Below are positions 12,105 to 22,545 of a stretch of 64,000 nt of DNA, piece after piece. The notes beneath the pieces are model-generated. The model worked only from the letters and a program-made list of their open reading frames with translations, made no database searches and was not told where the DNA came from. The DNA is from Odobenus rosmarus divergens. Lineage: Eukaryota; Chordata; Mammalia; Carnivora; Odobenidae. The stretch spans positions 2,428,176-2,492,175 of the forward strand of contig NW_004450480.1 in NCBI RefSeq assembly GCF_000321225.1, in the 5' to 3' direction. How positions within the stretch are numbered: position 1 is the first letter of the stretch; each line of letters begins with the position of its first letter. Both the position numbers and the translations under genes were made by a program.

Positions 12105-13205
12105 GTGATGGAAAGAACTATACCTCACTGTCTCCACTTCCTGCCTCCCACTGGTTCCTCAGCCCACTGCGAGCCGGCTTCTGCCCCACCTCTCCGCTGA
12201 AAATATTCCTACCAAAATTGCTAATGAGCTTGGAGTTGCTCAATTCAATTGACACTTTTCAATCCTTACCTCACTTGACCTCTCACAACACATGACACTG
12301 TCATTCATATTGTCTCTCTCTCGAAAAAAAAATTCTCTTCTCTCTGCCTCCAGGTTTTCCTGCTCAGAGTGGTTCTCTGCCTACACATCTGGTGGCTCCT
12401 TCTCACTTTTTAATGAGCTTTAACTTCTCTGTTCATTCTTAAATGTTTCACCTTGCCTAGAGTTCCATCCTTGGCGCTGCCAAACTCTAAAGCAGGGGGC
12501 AGCGAACTTTTTCTGGAAAGGGCCAGAAAGCCACTATTGGCAGTTTTGTAGACCACAAGGTCTGTGTCCCAACTTCTCGGAGCAGTAGTTCTGCTGGGGC
12601 ACAAATGCAGCCAGGAACAATGCATGGACGAATGAGTACGGCGGAGCTCCAAGAAGACAGGCGGCAGGCAGCGAGATGTGGCGCACGGGGCTGTTGTTTG
12701 CTGAGCCCCGCTCCCTGGAAGACCTTATCCTTCCCATGCCTTCGCCTCATGTCTGCCTCTATCCCGTGACTCCCAAATCATTTTTGCCAACCGAAATATC
12801 TTTCCAGAGTTACAGACCCCTACTCCCACAACCTTCTAGACATTTCTAACTTGACGTCCTAAAACCACCTTGACTTCGTCTCAAACTGAGATCACCTACT
12901 ACTTCCTCCACCCAAACCCAAGCCAGGGGTTTTCAGGGAAGGGGGTTCACATTCCAAATCAGGAATTATCGGACAGTATTCCTTCTCTTTGATTTCCCAT
13001 ATTAACAATTCCCATCCACTGTCCCTTCTGTTTAAGCAGTATCTCGCTTCTCCAGACCTCTGCTTTGGAGCATGCCCCCGTGCCTTTGTAACTCCGAATG
13101 CGAATTAACGCATCTCCTAGGCTGGCCACACCACAGCACATCTGATCCTGTCACCTCTCTTGCTTTAATGGCTCTCTACTGCCTCAAGTGTGGGGTCCCA
13201 CACCT
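12105..13205 (+). mobile_element. L2 LINE fragment covering part of ORF2, interrupted
   Basis: Shows L2 ORF2 landmarks in order: 'gagccggcttctgcccc' (encoding RAGFCP, compare the L2 reverse transcriptase QxGFRP block), 'tcttacttgac'-like text near 12270, 'gactcccaaatca' near 12770, and 'cacatctgatcctgtcacct' near 13140 with 'ggctctctactgcc' after it. A hAT element (12492-12715) sits inside and another truncates the right end. Many stops and shifts; not functional. Confidence 0.7.
12492..12715 (+). mobile_element. hAT-Charlie-type MITE inside the L2
   Basis: Reads 'cagcgaactttttctggaaa', 'gggccagaaagcc', 'acaaggtctgtgtcccaac' and 'gggctgttgtttgctgag', a common eutherian hAT MITE about 220 bp long. 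A related copy in the opposite orientation lies at 53574-53770. It lies within L2 sequence, so it inserted after the L2. The overlapping minus-strand frames of 67-87 codons are incidental. Confidence 0.75.
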
Positions 13206-13213
13206 GAAGGCCC

Positions 13214-13945
13214 GCTCTGTGCAATATAAAAAGTCACTGGCCACATGAGACATATTCAGCACTTAGAATCTGTCCAGCACGAAAGCAGAACTGGATTTTT
13301 AATACATGTGCAATTTTAATGCAAATGAGCTTAAATTTAAATTTTAAAAATGATACTTGGTTCGGCTACTGGAAAACTTTTAAGTACGTGTTGAACAACG
13401 TGGGTATGTGAATCTACTAATCTATTTATTCAACGACGAGTTTTATGAAATTTAAATACAGATCAAGTATTTCTGATGAAATTTTAACATCTAAACGGAG
13501 ATGATTTTTCAGACTTAGTATGCAAGAAAAGAATGTAGAATGTGTCCTTCATAAATCTTTAATACTGATTACATGTTGAAATGATATTTTGGATAGATTG
13601 GATTAAATAAAGTACTATTATAATTTATACCAGATTCTTTTCACTTGTTTTTATTTTTTTATTTTTTATTTTTTTTTAAGATTTCATTTATTTATTTGAC
13701 AGAGAGAGACACAGTGAGAGGGGAAACACAAGCAGAGGGAGTGGGAGAGGGAGAAGCAGGCTTCCCGCCGAGCAGGGAGCCCGACCTGGGGCTCGATCCC
13801 GGACCCTGGGATCATGACCTGAGCCGAAGGCAGACGCTTAACGACTGAGCCACCCAGGCGCCCCTCTTTTCACTTTTCCTAACATGGCTAATGGAAAACG
13901 TAAAATCCTTCTACGGCTTGTTGTATTTCTGCTGCGCAGCACTGG
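13214..13945 (-). mobile_element. hAT (Charlie-like) element, copy A, split by a SINE
   Basis: Has 'tcactggccacatgagacat' on the left, 'ttacatgttgaaatgatatt' and 'ggatagattggattaaataa' in the middle, and 'tttctgctgcgcagcactgg' on the right. The middle is the reverse complement of 28797-28835 in copy B, so the two copies are in opposite orientation. A CAN SINE with an 11-bp duplication interrupts it. No transposase is visible. Confidence 0.75.
13647..13864 (-). mobile_element. CAN SINE in hAT copy A, minus strand
   Basis: Read on the minus strand it has the complete tRNA-like head (GGGGCGCCTGGGTGGCTCAG) and body, ending in a T-rich tail on the plus strand. The duplication 'tcttttcactt' occurs at 13636-13646 and 13865-13875. 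Little divergence from the other SINEs suggests a fairly young insertion. Confidence 0.95.
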
Positions 13946-13984
13946 CCCAGGCCCATAGCTCTTCATGACCCGGCTGTCACACTA

Positions 13985-14372
13985 CTCTCCATCTCACTTC
14001 TCCCTCCCTATCTAAACTGTGGCCACCCTCAACAGGGGACCAGCTAATGCCTCTGTAGTTGTTAACCACAGGCTTCCTCTACCTCTGTACCCTGCCATGA
14101 ATCTTTAAGGAGCTAAATCCTATTGAATCTCAAAATTCAGCTCAAGCTAAGAAGCTTTTACAGACTACCTTCACCACCAAGTGTAGGATAAGCATTCTCC
14201 CACAGGGTCTCATCAAGTTTTGTACTAAACTTTGGAAGAGCAATCAGTACACTGCATTCTAATTTTCCGAATGCTTAACTGTAAGCCAGGGATCATGCTT
14301 TGTACCCAACAGGGTCCCAGGCAGTTTGATAAATAATTCATTGCCAGATGAATGAATGAATGAATGAATGAG
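13985..14372 (+). mobile_element. L2 LINE 3'-end fragment with (GAAT)n tail
   Basis: Has the L2 3' layout: 'cttttacagactaccttcac', 'ttaactgtaagccagggatc', 'ggtcccaggcag', then the tail repeat 'gatgaatgaatgaatgaatg' that ends L2 elements. The left half is weakly matched. Confidence 0.6.
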
Positions 14373-14659
14373 AAACCGTGCCACTAGAACTGATAAGCTG
14401 GGAGTTGATTATAAGGGCTTAGCCGGCATCAATGAAGGTTCTCGGATTTCTGGCCCACGTAATTGGGAGAATAATGATGCTCTTGTGAGAACAGCCACGT
14501 GAGGGGAAGAGGTGGCTCTCAGGAGAGAAGCAAAAGTGAAAACACAGGCTGGTGGGGAGCCATCAGTACAGAGGCCACAGTTCAAAGGGAGCAGTAAGAC
14601 TGAGAGGGGAGAGGAGGGTCCTTGGAAAAATCATAGTCAATTCCTACATTTAGGAAACA

Positions 14660-14850
14660 GGAAGAGTGACATTTACTAAGTACTAAGTTCTAGTTTTCAC
14701 AACTACCCTGTGGGGTCCATATAACCTCCATTTTTTAAGAAGAAAACACCAAAGATTGGAAAGTATTAATACATACACACACACGAAGCTAGTGGACAAG
14801 CATTCGAACATCAAAGTCATCCAATCTCTGTCCATTACACTACAGAGGCG
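14660..14850 (-). mobile_element. MIR SINE, minus strand
   Basis: Reverse-complement MIR order is visible: 'tttactaagtactaag', 'cacaactaccctgtgggg', 'cctccattttttaagaag', 'agctagtggacaagcattcg' and 'tctgtccattacactaca'. A short CA run (14772-14783) interrupts it. Confidence 0.7.
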
Positions 14851-14869
14851 CAGTTAGGGGTAGAGCCCT

Positions 14870-14995
14870 CGAGAGTGACATAGAAGGTAGAAGGGAGTTT
14901 CAAGAAGGAAGGGGTGGTTGGTGGTTTCAAGTGGTTTAGAGAGCTTGAGTTTGATAAGATGACAGAGAAGGCAAGAGGGAATTCCCCCACCCAAC
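14870..14995 (-). mobile_element. L2 LINE ORF2 fragment, minus strand
   Basis: 'gggagtttcaagaaggaagg', 'tggtttagagagcttgag' and 'gataagatgacagag' match the reversed L2 ORF2 stretch in my memory. Short and diverged. Confidence 0.5.
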
Positions 14996-15333
14996 ATCAA
15001 GTATCTTCACCCTTCTTCCCTTTTCTCTTTTCCTTCTGAGATTAAGAGGGTGTTCAACCTTCTACCTTCACTCTTAAACCCATGCCTTCATCCATCAACT
15101 ACCATCTCACCAACACCAACCCCCTCTCTACTGGCTCCCTCACTTTAGCCTCTACATATATTCATGGTACTCTGACCCTAAATAATCATTTCCGGGGTGA
15201 CTCTCTCCTCTTCTGTTGCCCACCCTTCAACCTCTTTCTCCTATCAGGTAAGCATCTTGAAAGGGTTTGGTCCCCCAAGTTTTTATCTCCGACTTTCAAC
15301 TCTCTGTACTGTGGATTCTCAATTTTCCAGGCC

Positions 15334-15465
15334 AGGACAGTAGTTCCTAAGCTCTGAAGCCAATTAGAATCAAGGGCTTCACCCAGATCCAGTGCCAAGA
15401 AGGCTGGGGTAGAACCCTGGAGGCAGCATTTACAACAGGCAGGCCAGGGGATGTGTAAGTTCACT
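15334..15465 (+). mobile_element. hAT MER5/MER20-like fragment
   Basis: Begins 'cagtagttcctaagctctga', resembling the 'cagtggttctcaaa' end of this class, followed by 'gccaattagaatcaaggg'. The right end is unclear. Confidence 0.45.
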
Positions 15466-15609
15466 ATCACTACCCACCCGTTCACTATGGGTGTTCTGTA
15501 AGATTCCCCTGTGCCCTGTATATTTCCTTTACCCTCACCCATTCCCTAATTACTCCAGATTGGATCCCTGACAACTACTTCTCTCTTTATTAGTTATTCC
15601 CACTGCTCA

Positions 15610-16365
15610 GAGTTTGTTAGATTCCTTAAAACTCAACATGTCCAAAACTAAACAATCTTTCCTCAAAACTGCTCCTTTCCTTGATCAGGAAAAAGTCACT
15701 GTCATCTCTTTTGATGATGAGTTGATCACGAGGACCTGGTAATTCTTAGTCTTGTGTGTCAGATTTATCCCCTTTCTTTTCCTCATCTCCATGGCCGTCC
15801 GGCTGCCATCATCTTTCACCTGCAACTTCTCACCAGTGACCTTCTGCCACCACCGTACATAACATTTCGAAACAAAAGCCAATCTGATCAGGTCACTCCC
15901 CGGCTTGCAAACCTCCAAAACTCCCCTGTTGTCAGAGGATAATCTTAATTCTTTTGCTTGGAGTCACAGGCCCCTTGTGTAACTTCCCAGACTTCTCTCC
16001 TGCCGTCCTGCTCCACTGACCCAGCCCTACTCCGTTATCTGTTGTTTTCCCAACATGCCTTGCTCTTTCATATTTCTACATATGTTGTTCTCTTCCTGCT
16101 GGAAGCCCCTTTTCTACTAGTTTGGTCAATAAACTCCTACAGATGCTTTGAAACCCAGCTCAAATGTTATTTTTAGAGAAGAGATGTACTTCTTCCTAAG
16201 TACTCCAGATGAACTTTATTTTTATGTTGGCCAAAGATCAGGCACATTTCATTATGATTAGGACTAAACATCTCCTCCCACTAGGTCAAGAATATCCTGT
16301 CACTGCTTGACTAAAGCCTAATAGTCCTGGACACTTACCATCCAAAAGCTTGCTGAATGAATGAC
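15610..16365 (+). mobile_element. L2 LINE ORF2/3'-end fragment
   Basis: Runs in L2 order: 'aaactcaacatgtccaaaac', 'aaaactgctcctttcc', 'caatctgatcaggtcactcc', 'aacatgccttgctctttcat', 'tcttcctgctggaagcccct', 'cagctcaaatgttat', and a tail 'cttgctgaatgaatgactgg'. It contains only fragments of a reverse-transcriptase frame and no open reading frame of note. Confidence 0.8.
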
Positions 16366-17080
16366 TGGGATCATGAGCAACGGAAGGACGTAGAGTCTAG
16401 GCATGAGCAATCAATCACACTGCCAGGAATATGGCAGCTGCTCAATAAGCTAAGAATTCCTTCCATTTTGCAGACTAAGGAGATGGTGGTGAGAGAGGAA
16501 AAACTGCCGCAAATTCTGAGTCTAGAGAAGGGAAGTTTCACGAGTCATGTGACCACCATCTTTATAGTAAAAGAGGAATTAAATCATCTGCTGAGACCGA
16601 ATGCAGGTGTAGTGGAGGCTCAAGCATACATGTGTATAGTCGGTGTGGTGAATGAGAGAAATCAAAAAGCACAAACACTGTGGGGTTGATGAGCCCATGA
16701 GGACTTGGCATCGTGGAGTCTAGAACGCAGAGCTGCCTATAAGGCATGGTTCTGAGAGCACCGCCAGGGGTATGCATTAGCTTCAGAAGAGCAGGGGACT
16801 CCAGAGAGTTGCCAAGGCCAAAGCAGGGGAGTAAGAGAGGATAAGGGAGAGACAGAGAGAGACAGGAGAGAGAGTACTATGGAAATGGTTAGTTATGGAT
16901 CTGTGCTGGTTGGGGAAGAAAAGTACACACAGGATGGAGAAGATAAAGTACAGTCAATTCAAGTAATGGGAAGACTAGGAGCAAAGGGAGGATGTGAAGC
17001 ACCTGGGTCAAACACATAGCAAAAAGCAGTGAGGTTTAGACGAGCTTCTAAAATCACTTAGGAGGTAAAAGGGAGAGGAC
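16366..17080. other. Unique or heavily decayed sequence; purine-rich tract
   Basis: A GA-rich stretch lies at 16840-16880 ('gagagacagagagagacagg'). A 110-codon frame (16357-16689 plus) overlaps but shows no domain. It could be further decayed L2. Confidence 0.4.
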
Positions 17081-17084
17081 TGGC

Positions 17085-17145
17085 ACCTCACACAGCGACA
17101 CACAGTAGGTGTTCAGTAGACACTTGCTGAATAAATGAGTCCATG
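17085..17145 (+). mobile_element. L2 LINE tail fragment
   Basis: 'acacagtaggtgttcagtag' followed by 'cttgctgaataaatgag' is the typical L2 3' end. Confidence 0.55.
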
Positions 17146-17169
17146 ACCATATGGGACAGAAGCATCCCC

Positions 17170-17350
17170 TCACCCAGCGATCCCACACGAGCCGCAAGCA
17201 TCTAATTTATCATCAAGCTCATTAGAAAATAATCACACATTAACAGTGTATGCCAAGGACACCCCACAGACTAGTTGTTTTGACAAGGTTATATCTGACA
17301 TTATTCTAACACGATAATGTAGGCGATACGTTTAAGAGTTAGAAATAGCT
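17170..17350. other. Conserved-noncoding-like block
   Basis: Repeat-free, AT-rich sequence with 'aatttatcatcaagctcatt' and 'attagaaaataatcacac'. The texture resembles conserved developmental noncoding elements. Conservation cannot be tested here. Confidence 0.3.
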
Positions 17351-17393
17351 CCAAAGGTACCCAAACCTGGCAGGACCTGGTACGCTGCAGTCA

Positions 17394-17450
17394 GTCCGTC
17401 CGTCCGTCCGTCCATCCATCCCTCTTGAATGAAATGAATGAATGAATGAA
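17394..17450. repeat. Compound tetranucleotide microsatellite (GTCC)n-(ATCC)n...(AATG)n
   Basis: About four to five GTCC units pass directly into ATCC units, then after a short spacer come about five AATG units. Confidence 0.92.
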
Positions 17451-17739
17451 TACAGATACATCAGTAGAAGAACGGAGGACAGAATGTATATTACTTATAA
17501 TATCTATAATAAACACCAGCTACCTTTCAAAACTCATCACCCAAGGAACACTATTCACTGAACCCGGACTCAACCAGCAACATGGAATGAAGAGTTAAGG
17601 CAACTTGTGCCTCAAAAATTTAGATGATACAAAGGCACTAGCTGGGAGGTGGCAGTGTGTGAAGGTGCCTGATTTCTGTTGCCTGCCACGCTATTACAAT
17701 GCATTTGCCGCATAAATGCTAACCGTCAATCCCCTTTGC

Positions 17740-18080
17740 CTGGGTAGCCGCGGTTTAGAAGTGGCTCAATCTGATCAGCAATGAGCTCTCCATTTAATGC
17801 TGCTTACTTCATAAACTACTAGTGCAGCTCAATTCTCTGAACAACTGGGAAGGCAACAGAGCTGATAAGAGAATTAATGCTCTCTTTCCAAATCACATCA
17901 TCTAGGATAATAAAAGCATGTTAGACAAATAACTCTTGAAAGAAATAGGAGGAAAACAGTTTAACATAAAGCTCTAAGCTATATTGATGTTTATAAGCAT
18001 TACGGGGTTGGGGGAAGAAACTTCTGAGCTAAGTCATAATTGCTAATGCTACGGATTTGTTCCCTGTAGAATTCTCTGAG
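17740..18080. other. Conserved-noncoding-like block
   Basis: Unique sequence with 'ctgatcagcaatgagctctc', 'tccatttaatgctgct', 'gagaattaatgctc' and 'tttgcatatttgg'. No repeat and no open frame of note. Regulatory function is only a guess from texture. Confidence 0.3.
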
Positions 18081-18839
18081 ATAAACACAGATTTGCATAT
18101 TTGGCAGGTATTTTGTCTGTTAAACATTCCTGTTACTGTAAAGAATTTTTCTTTACCAGGAGTAGCTAGCTATTTTTCACTACTCATTTCCAATTCTCTG
18201 CCCACTTGCTTCCCCTATCCAGCATTCTGGGATTTCTTCCTCAAACAATAATGCTGGAGGACAGCTTTTGTACCATGGGGTTGTGTACAGAAACCCCATC
18301 ACATCTACAGAGAGCAAGGGGATGTGAAAAGATTTCACTGCAGAGCGAGAATGGACACAGAGAGCGATGTCAACCACGGCAGCTCAGGGCGGGCTAAGAA
18401 AAATCATGTCTGCAGATATTTAGGCAATATTTACTTTAAGCTCATAAAAAAACTGTGACCTTATAGAAACAAATGATGGTTTCACAGATTAAACCTGAAT
18501 GATTCTAAGTTTTCAAAAACCAGCCGGAGAGAGAGGGGTGGAGAAAAACCTTTTGTGTCACTGGTCCTATTTTTACAGGTAACTGTACTTGACACATCAA
18601 GGGCCCGGGCACTTTTTTGGCAGCTTGTGATGCCGGACTCCTCTGGGGAGACAAAGTCTAAATTACACTGATTTTAATCTTCCCATTTACTCGAGCTAAC
18701 TAAAGTCCCTCTGGTTCGAAACCTGGGTGTCTCACTTTGTCTCGCAAGGTCTGAATGCGTAACAATCTTGGGATCTTTTTTGGAGGTGAGGCTGGATTCT
18801 CCAAAGTGCAGATTCCTGTTCTAAGTCTGATGGATAATG

Positions 18840-19650
18840 CTGACATTAGAACATGGCCTTTCCACTTTTGGCTTTGCTCAGCAGGCCCAGGCTAGATTCC
18901 TGCCAGCCTCAGTGCCCCATTCTAGCTGCAGCCATCCTTAGAAATACTAGCCCCGGGGCAGTAGGTGACGTCAGGATCTACCCTGGGGTTCTCTTCTTCC
19001 TTCCTGGGGTTCCCTCTCTCTCTTCCTCCTTCCCTCCATACATCTTTCCCCTTTTCTCTCCCGCTCCTCTTGTAGTGAGTCAGTCCCCTCCTCCCCCTCC
19101 CCCTCTCCCTCTCTCTGTCCATCTCTGTCTCCCCTTCCTCTCTGCATCTCACCACCTGGCCCACTCTCAGTCTCTGGGCGTGTACATTAAAGTGAGCTGT
19201 CACCAACCAGTAAGAGGGCCTGTGCACAGTTGCGCTGGTCAGACTGGGGTAGGAGCCAAAGCATGGAGGATGTCAGACAGCAGCTGACAGTCCCCTCTGA
19301 TGACAGGGCAGGGTGAGCAGGACGTTTCTGGTTTGGCTGTGGGTGGGGAGAGTCATTCTGGTCTTCGTGGTATTGGCGGTGCTGGGGCCCCCCGGACCAC
19401 ATGAGAAGGCCGGTGTGGTCCCCGCGCTGCAGTGGTTCTCACGCTCTTACTCAGCCTTCCCCTGACGCACGGGTGGCTCATGACCCACTGCAGTCCCCTC
19501 TCCTCACTGCTGAGCCAGGACCCAGGCCCTCTTCGGAGGCTGCCTTTAGGGGCCACCCAAGGAGCACATCACCGTCACCGCCCCAGCGGCGGGCAGCTTT
19601 TACCATGCTCGTGGCTCCTCAGGGGCCCCTCACTAGGCAGATCTAAGATT
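18840..19650. other. Polypyrimidine tract and GC-rich unique stretch
   Basis: From about 18985 to 19150 the plus strand is almost entirely C and T. From 19380 to 19640 GC content is high with several CpGs. The frames here (144, 114 and 101 codons) owe their length to the strand bias and GC content, and no domain is recognisable. Confidence 0.6.
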
Positions 19651-20810
19651 CAGGACACGAAGCGTGGTCACCTGAAGCCCACAGAGCACAAAAATGGGCC
19701 ATGTCTTTCTCCTGGGAGCCACGGAGCCCCCCACCCCCACCCCGATACACCAAGATTGTACACACACCCTTGTTGAACAGACTGAAAATGCGAATTTTCA
19801 CCCCCAACCAAAAAAACCCAAAAAGAACTGTTAGTCAATTTGAATTATTCTAAGGTCCAGCTTAGTCTAGAGCTTATCTAACGGTCTATTGAGTTCTCAG
19901 TAAGTCATGTGAAAGGAAGTCTTATGATAACATTTCCTGAGACTTCTAGACATTTGATTAAGGAGTTATAAATCTTAGAGTCTGACTTGTCACAAGCAGA
20001 GTGAGATTACACCCAGGGCTGTCAAGATTAGGTAAACTTGTCTTGTTCTCTTATAGGTCTTTCTCAGCCTTATACCATAGATTAAAGATCTTTTTTAAGA
20101 TAAAAAAATAGTTACCATCATGCTCTATGTTTTAAAAAAAATAACTAAAGGAGTATAAAGTGACAATTTTCAATCTTCACATCCTGAAAGGTGTTTACTT
20201 GCTGCTCACTGGCAAGATTTTAATAAGCAGTAAGTAAAAGGGAAGGAGGATTGCCTGCCAGGCTGGTCCCACACTGTGGCCCGATTAATTCATTACAGCT
20301 AAATGAATAACCTGTATTAAATCGAAAAATGCGCGTGAGCTACGTAACCCCCCATCTTCCAGTAACCAATTCCAAGAACGTGGTGGAATAAAATCAATAC
20401 CTTCGGGGGTGGGAGGGGATCCAGAAATCTCTTTACAGGAGCCCCTGTCAAATTCTATTGCTAATTTTGAGTTCACACATTATTCTAGGAATGACCAGCG
20501 GTTACCATCAGCAAACCTGTGGAGACAGAGGTTTTCATCCCACACGTCACTGAAGGAGAGGATATTTAGGGAGTTCTAGGTCAGTGGGATGCTTCCTCAG
20601 CTTAGTGACAAGAGATTTGGTACCTAAGTGGAGAACTTACTGTTTCCAATTCTCTATACACGCCGAAATTATTGGGTTAAATAAAGACATGACAAGCTAT
20701 AAATCAACTTCCCTTTTTTTTTTTTTTTCTGGGGAGTTTTTACTCAGGTGTACGCTAAATGTGCATTAAACTGCAGCTCCATTAAGCAGTTACAATGAAG
20801 GTAAAGGGCG
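19651..20810. other. Unique sequence, no gene seen
   Basis: No recognised repeat family. T-runs and A-runs occur near 20100 and 20715. Confidence 0.45.
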
Positions 20811-20819
20811 CAAGGCTAA

Positions 20820-21260
20820 ATACCACAGGACCTTGTATGGATCTCATGGCTTTAATGGAATCAGGTTTTTAACAACTCTTTTTTCGTTAAATACAGTCAG
20901 TGTCAGGAAGATGCGTCCCACTCATAAAGCAGCGCAATGACAATGTACAGTGGCACGAACACAAGGACATAGTTCATCATGACATTTCCAGCAATTCCCA
21001 ACTGATTAGGGTCATTATGTTGGAGGTCTGATTTATGTTGTCATTTCCTCTCACCGATCCTGCATCAATGAATCTTAATGAATTGGTAAATAAGGGTGAA
21101 GATTACACTCTATGACACTGAAACATTCCTCATTCTCAACACCCGAGATTTATGTAGCCAATTAGTGACTAACAGAGAAAATTGGCTGGCAGAAAAATAA
21201 TATTCTTTATGGTACAAAATGGAAAAAGCTTTCTCGTTGAAGGGCAATGCCACAGCAAAA
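20820..21260. other. Conserved-noncoding-like block
   Basis: Unique, repeat-free sequence with 'gaatcttaatgaattggtaa', 'agccaattagtgactaac' and similar ATTA-rich words. It contains the micropeptide-like frame. Function not established. Confidence 0.35.
20903..20980 (-). CDS. Speculative 25-residue membrane micropeptide
   Basis: On the minus strand two adjacent ATGs open a frame that reads MMNYVLVFVPLYIVIALLYE and ends WDASS-stop. The open frame extends upstream without another Met to a stop at 21041-21043, giving 45 residues (QHKSD...). Residues 4-20 are strongly hydrophobic and could form one transmembrane helix, with a charged C-terminal end. A variant poly-A signal (ATTAAA) lies about 50 bases beyond the stop (20851-20856). 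I do not recognise the peptide. It may be chance in a conserved-looking noncoding block, and no promoter or splice site was established. Confidence 0.15.
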   Translation of the reverse strand: MMNYVLVFVPLYIVIALLYEWDASS

Positions 21261-22500
21261 GTCCATAAAGTAGCTTGATATGTGGAAACACAAAAGATGT
21301 TTAAAATGGGCTGTAAGAGGTTCCCTAGTAAAATGCTTTTACTGTGGGTTTTCTTCTTGGGGTTTCTTTTTTTTTTTTTTGATGTCTCATTTTTTAAAGG
21401 TTATTGGTTTAATATGCGGACCTGTATTTTATAAAAGGGAAAAGTTGGCCTTTTGAGGGAAGGAGTTAAGTATACCCCTTATAGGACACAAGTGCTAATT
21501 CTTTGTATTTACTGGCATAGTGGGGAAAAAACAAGCAGACAACCCGTTATTCCCCCAGTTTTAACCATTATACCAGTTTCTGTGACTTCTTGTAGACAGG
21601 TAGCCATGCTCATTTGTACATAATCATGGAGTGCTAAAACCTTTCATTCTGATTAATTACTGGTAAGTGTGCTTAAAGTACAGAGCATGTTTCAAATACC
21701 AGAACTTTTTAATTTAAAAAATAGCCTAATCATTAACACAGAAATCACTCCACTTACTAGTATTATTTTACATTCACCTGTTCCTGACCTCATTATAAAA
21801 CCAGATGAAATGACTGTCATAAACAGGAAAAAAAAGGTAAAAATTCCCCAATGAAACATAACTCAGAAAATCTTGGCTTCACCTAGAGCTTGAAGCGTCA
21901 CCCTACGGTGTGTGTTCATGAATGCAAAGCATAGCTTCAGAGTCATTACTGCTTAAGTATATACTTAATGTTGAATACTGTCAGAAAAAAAAAAAAGAGG
22001 TTCTCAAAATCCACGTATTTATTCAGAATTCATCATCTGGGTCCACGATATCCTTGTACAATATGCAAATCAGCCATGTCTCTTTCTTTCTTTCCCTTGT
22101 TTTCTAGTCAATGTCACCAAGAGTGTTTGGAAATTAAAAAAAAAAAAAAAAGTTGGATCAGCTGCATTGGGGTCTCTGTACCATCTCATTAAGCTAGCCA
22201 GGGCGTAAAAAACAATAACAACAAAATGGAATCGGCATCGACAGGGCAGCCCGTTCTTTTCAGTTCTGGAATGCTCCACGACCACTCGAGTATCCTCCTT
22301 AAGAGTTGCTGCTTCATCAAGGGCTTCTGGATAATTGCGCCACTTCTGTCAAGCTCAGATCATGTCTGAGGCGCTGCAACCTTCAGGACTCCCTGCAAAC
22401 TTGCTGCTCACAATTAGAGCTCCTCGGGCCGCCTGGAGCTACACAAGGTGCTCCAAACAGCAGGGCTGCTGAAAAGACAGCAGACGCCACAGCAGACATC
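21261..22500. other. Unique AT-rich sequence
   Basis: Homopolymer runs occur at about 21366-21380 (T) and 21986-21998 and 22137-22152 (A). No repeat body or coding sequence was recognised. Confidence 0.45.
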
Positions 22501-22501
22501 G

Positions 22502-22545
22502 CTGGGGAGGGGCGCGGGCGGGGGGGGGGGGGGGGGGGGGGGCGG
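22502..22545. repeat. Poly-G tract (23 uninterrupted G), quadruplex-prone
   Basis: G at every position from 22520 to 22542, preceded by GGGG, GGGG and GGG runs. Length is unlikely to be exact in an assembly. The frames that run through it (126 codons plus, 69 codons minus) are artefacts of composition. Confidence 0.9.

Noticed and set aside
12959..13141. 60-codon minus-strand frame near 13 kb
   Set aside because: It lies in decayed L2 sequence on the antisense strand with no domain.
14349..14371. Short tandem GAAT repeat considered as a CRISPR- or array-like structure
   Set aside because: It is a simple tetranucleotide tail of an L2 element without spacers. CRISPR arrays are not expected in a mammalian nuclear genome.
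18853..19287. 144-codon proline/serine-rich open frame
   Set aside because: Length and composition come from the polypyrimidine tract. The antiparallel strand gives an equally long RE-rich frame, as expected for low-complexity DNA.
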